A stretch of DNA of 8,293 bases. Origin: Bacteroidales bacterium (GTDB lineage: Bacteria > Bacteroidota > Bacteroidia > Bacteroidales > B18-G4). The stretch lies in contig JAUXCL010000100.1 of the NCBI GenBank assembly GCA_030618905.1, forward strand, positions 1 to 8,293, written 5' to 3'. The translations under genes and the position numbers were made by a program. Shown piece by piece: positions 7,953 through 8,293 of this stretch; positions within the stretch are counted from its first letter, which is position 1, and every line of letters starts with the position of its first letter. A model generated the notes under the pieces. It saw only the letters and a list, made by a program, of their open reading frames with translations. It was not told where the DNA came from and did no database searches.

Positions 7953-7983
7953 CAAAAATAGTACAATTCCAAACAAAAAACAA
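7953..7983 (-). promoter_or_regulatory. Candidate Bacteroidota-type promoter for the peroxiredoxin gene
   Basis: On the minus strand, TTG (7983-7981) is followed after 20 bases by TATTTTTG (7960-7953). This matches the Bacteroidota -7 consensus TAnnTTTG, with a plausible -33 TTG. Transcription would start near 7946 and leave a leader of about 115 bases before the ATG at 7829. The region is AT-rich, so chance matches are likely. A weaker TTTG pair also lies closer, around 7850-7880. Confidence 0.3.
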
Positions 7984-8114
7984 CATCCGGCCACCAAGCC
8001 AGGAATTGCGATTCAAAATGGATAACTGCAAAGAACGGGTTTGTTGAGCTGAAATCAGGTTTTTTCTTAGGGTAAACAAACGGTCATTATCATCATAGGC
8101 TACATGGTTTTTAA

Positions 8115-8147
8115 CCCTGAACCCTCAGCCCCCTCCCGGCCTCCCCC
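8115..8147 (-). other. G-quadruplex motif (minus strand)
   Basis: The plus strand carries C runs at 8115-8117, 8122-8124, 8129-8133, 8135-8137 and 8143-8147. Read on the minus strand this is five G runs of 3-5 with loops of 5, 1, 4 and 4 bases, which fits the standard G3+N1-7 quadruplex pattern with one run to spare. It lies about 290 bases upstream of the peroxiredoxin start, on that gene's coding strand. Folding in the cell is not shown. Confidence 0.6.
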
Positions 8148-8183
8148 ACACTCGCTACAAACCAGCGCCAACAGGATAAATAA

Positions 8184-8293
8184 CAAATAAGAAAAACCAA
8201 ATTCCAAATAATTCCGAAATTATAAATTCAAAACTCTAAACAGTTTAATATTTAGAATTTGAATTTTGTATACTATTTGGAATTTCTTATTTG
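8184..8293. repeat. AT-rich imperfect inverted repeat reaching the window edge
   Basis: The right end, TATTTGGAATTTCTTATTTG (8274-8293), is the reverse complement of CAAATAAGAA (8184-8193) plus ATTCCAAATA (8201-8210), with 7 extra bases in the left arm. Inside it, 8224-8240 pairs with 8251-8266 apart from one gap and one mismatch, around a 10-base loop. The whole could fold as a long hairpin or cruciform. It may be a terminator-like structure or part of a dispersed intergenic repeat; only other genome copies would tell. Confidence 0.65.

Larger units (their letters stand above)
7830..8293. other. Intergenic region without a convincing gene
   Basis: This stretch lies behind the peroxiredoxin start. 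It holds the promoter candidate, a C-rich tract (8115-8147) and an AT-rich inverted repeat (8184-8293). The only open frame of note, 73 codons on the minus strand (8079-7858), has no recognisable domain or ribosome site and looks accidental. I see no tRNA, rRNA or clear terminator. Composition shifts sharply from C-rich to very AT-rich around 8150-8180. Confidence 0.6.

Noticed and set aside
8048..8072. Possible small hairpin plus T run (ctgaaatcaggtttttt) as a terminator
   Set aside because: The stem would be only about 4 pairs with a 2-base loop, and no plus-strand gene precedes it.
7858..8079. 73-codon open frame on the minus strand upstream of the peroxiredoxin
   Set aside because: No domain, no ribosome site, unlikely composition, and it covers the probable promoter region of the peroxiredoxin.
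7830..8293. CRISPR array or toxin-antitoxin genes in the terminal intergenic region
   Set aside because: There are no regularly spaced direct repeats and no paired small open frames; the repeat there is inverted.

Overview
The window looks like part of a carbohydrate-degradation locus of a Bacteroidota bacterium. The signs are moderate G+C (about 40-45% by eye), genes without clear Shine-Dalgarno sites, secreted and lipoprotein glycosidases carrying C-terminal discoidin-like modules, and the GH20/GH3/GH92 combination typical of Bacteroidota polysaccharide utilisation loci. No SusC/SusD pair or regulator lies inside the window. Order and family are not resolved.

Layout. Bases 3-2210 (+) hold a 5'-truncated GH20 beta-N-acetylhexosaminidase. 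Bases 2270-4228 (+) hold a secreted GH3-family protein with a PA14 insert. Bases 4240-7197 (+) hold a GH92 alpha-mannosidase lipoprotein. The gaps are 59 and 11 bases, so these three are probably one operon whose promoter lies before the window. Bases 7194-7829 (-) hold a typical 2-Cys peroxiredoxin, facing the operon and overlapping it by 4 bases. Bases 7830-8293 carry no convincing gene. They contain a possible minus-strand promoter, a C-rich tract that is a G-quadruplex motif on the minus strand, and an AT-rich imperfect inverted repeat running to the window edge.

How the genes fit together. GH20 removes terminal beta-linked GlcNAc or GalNAc and GH92 removes alpha-linked mannose, a pair expected for N-glycans or other mannose/GlcNAc glycoconjugates. 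GH20 and GH92 end in the same two-part tail: a chitobiase C-terminal-like domain followed by a discoidin (F5/8 C, CBM32-like) module. The two discoidin modules align without gaps over about 149 residues at roughly half identity, so the enzymes may bind the same ligand.

The main anomaly is the GH3 gene. It reads cleanly from signal peptide to C-terminal FnIII-like domain, but two blocks of the catalytic barrel are missing in frame. The signal peptide joins directly to the middle of the barrel, and a second join removes the stretch that normally holds the conserved KH motif and the SDW nucleophile aspartate. The product should not be a normal retaining glycosidase. It may be a secreted pseudoenzyme or binding protein, a gene in early decay, or an assembly error; the sequence alone does not decide between them.
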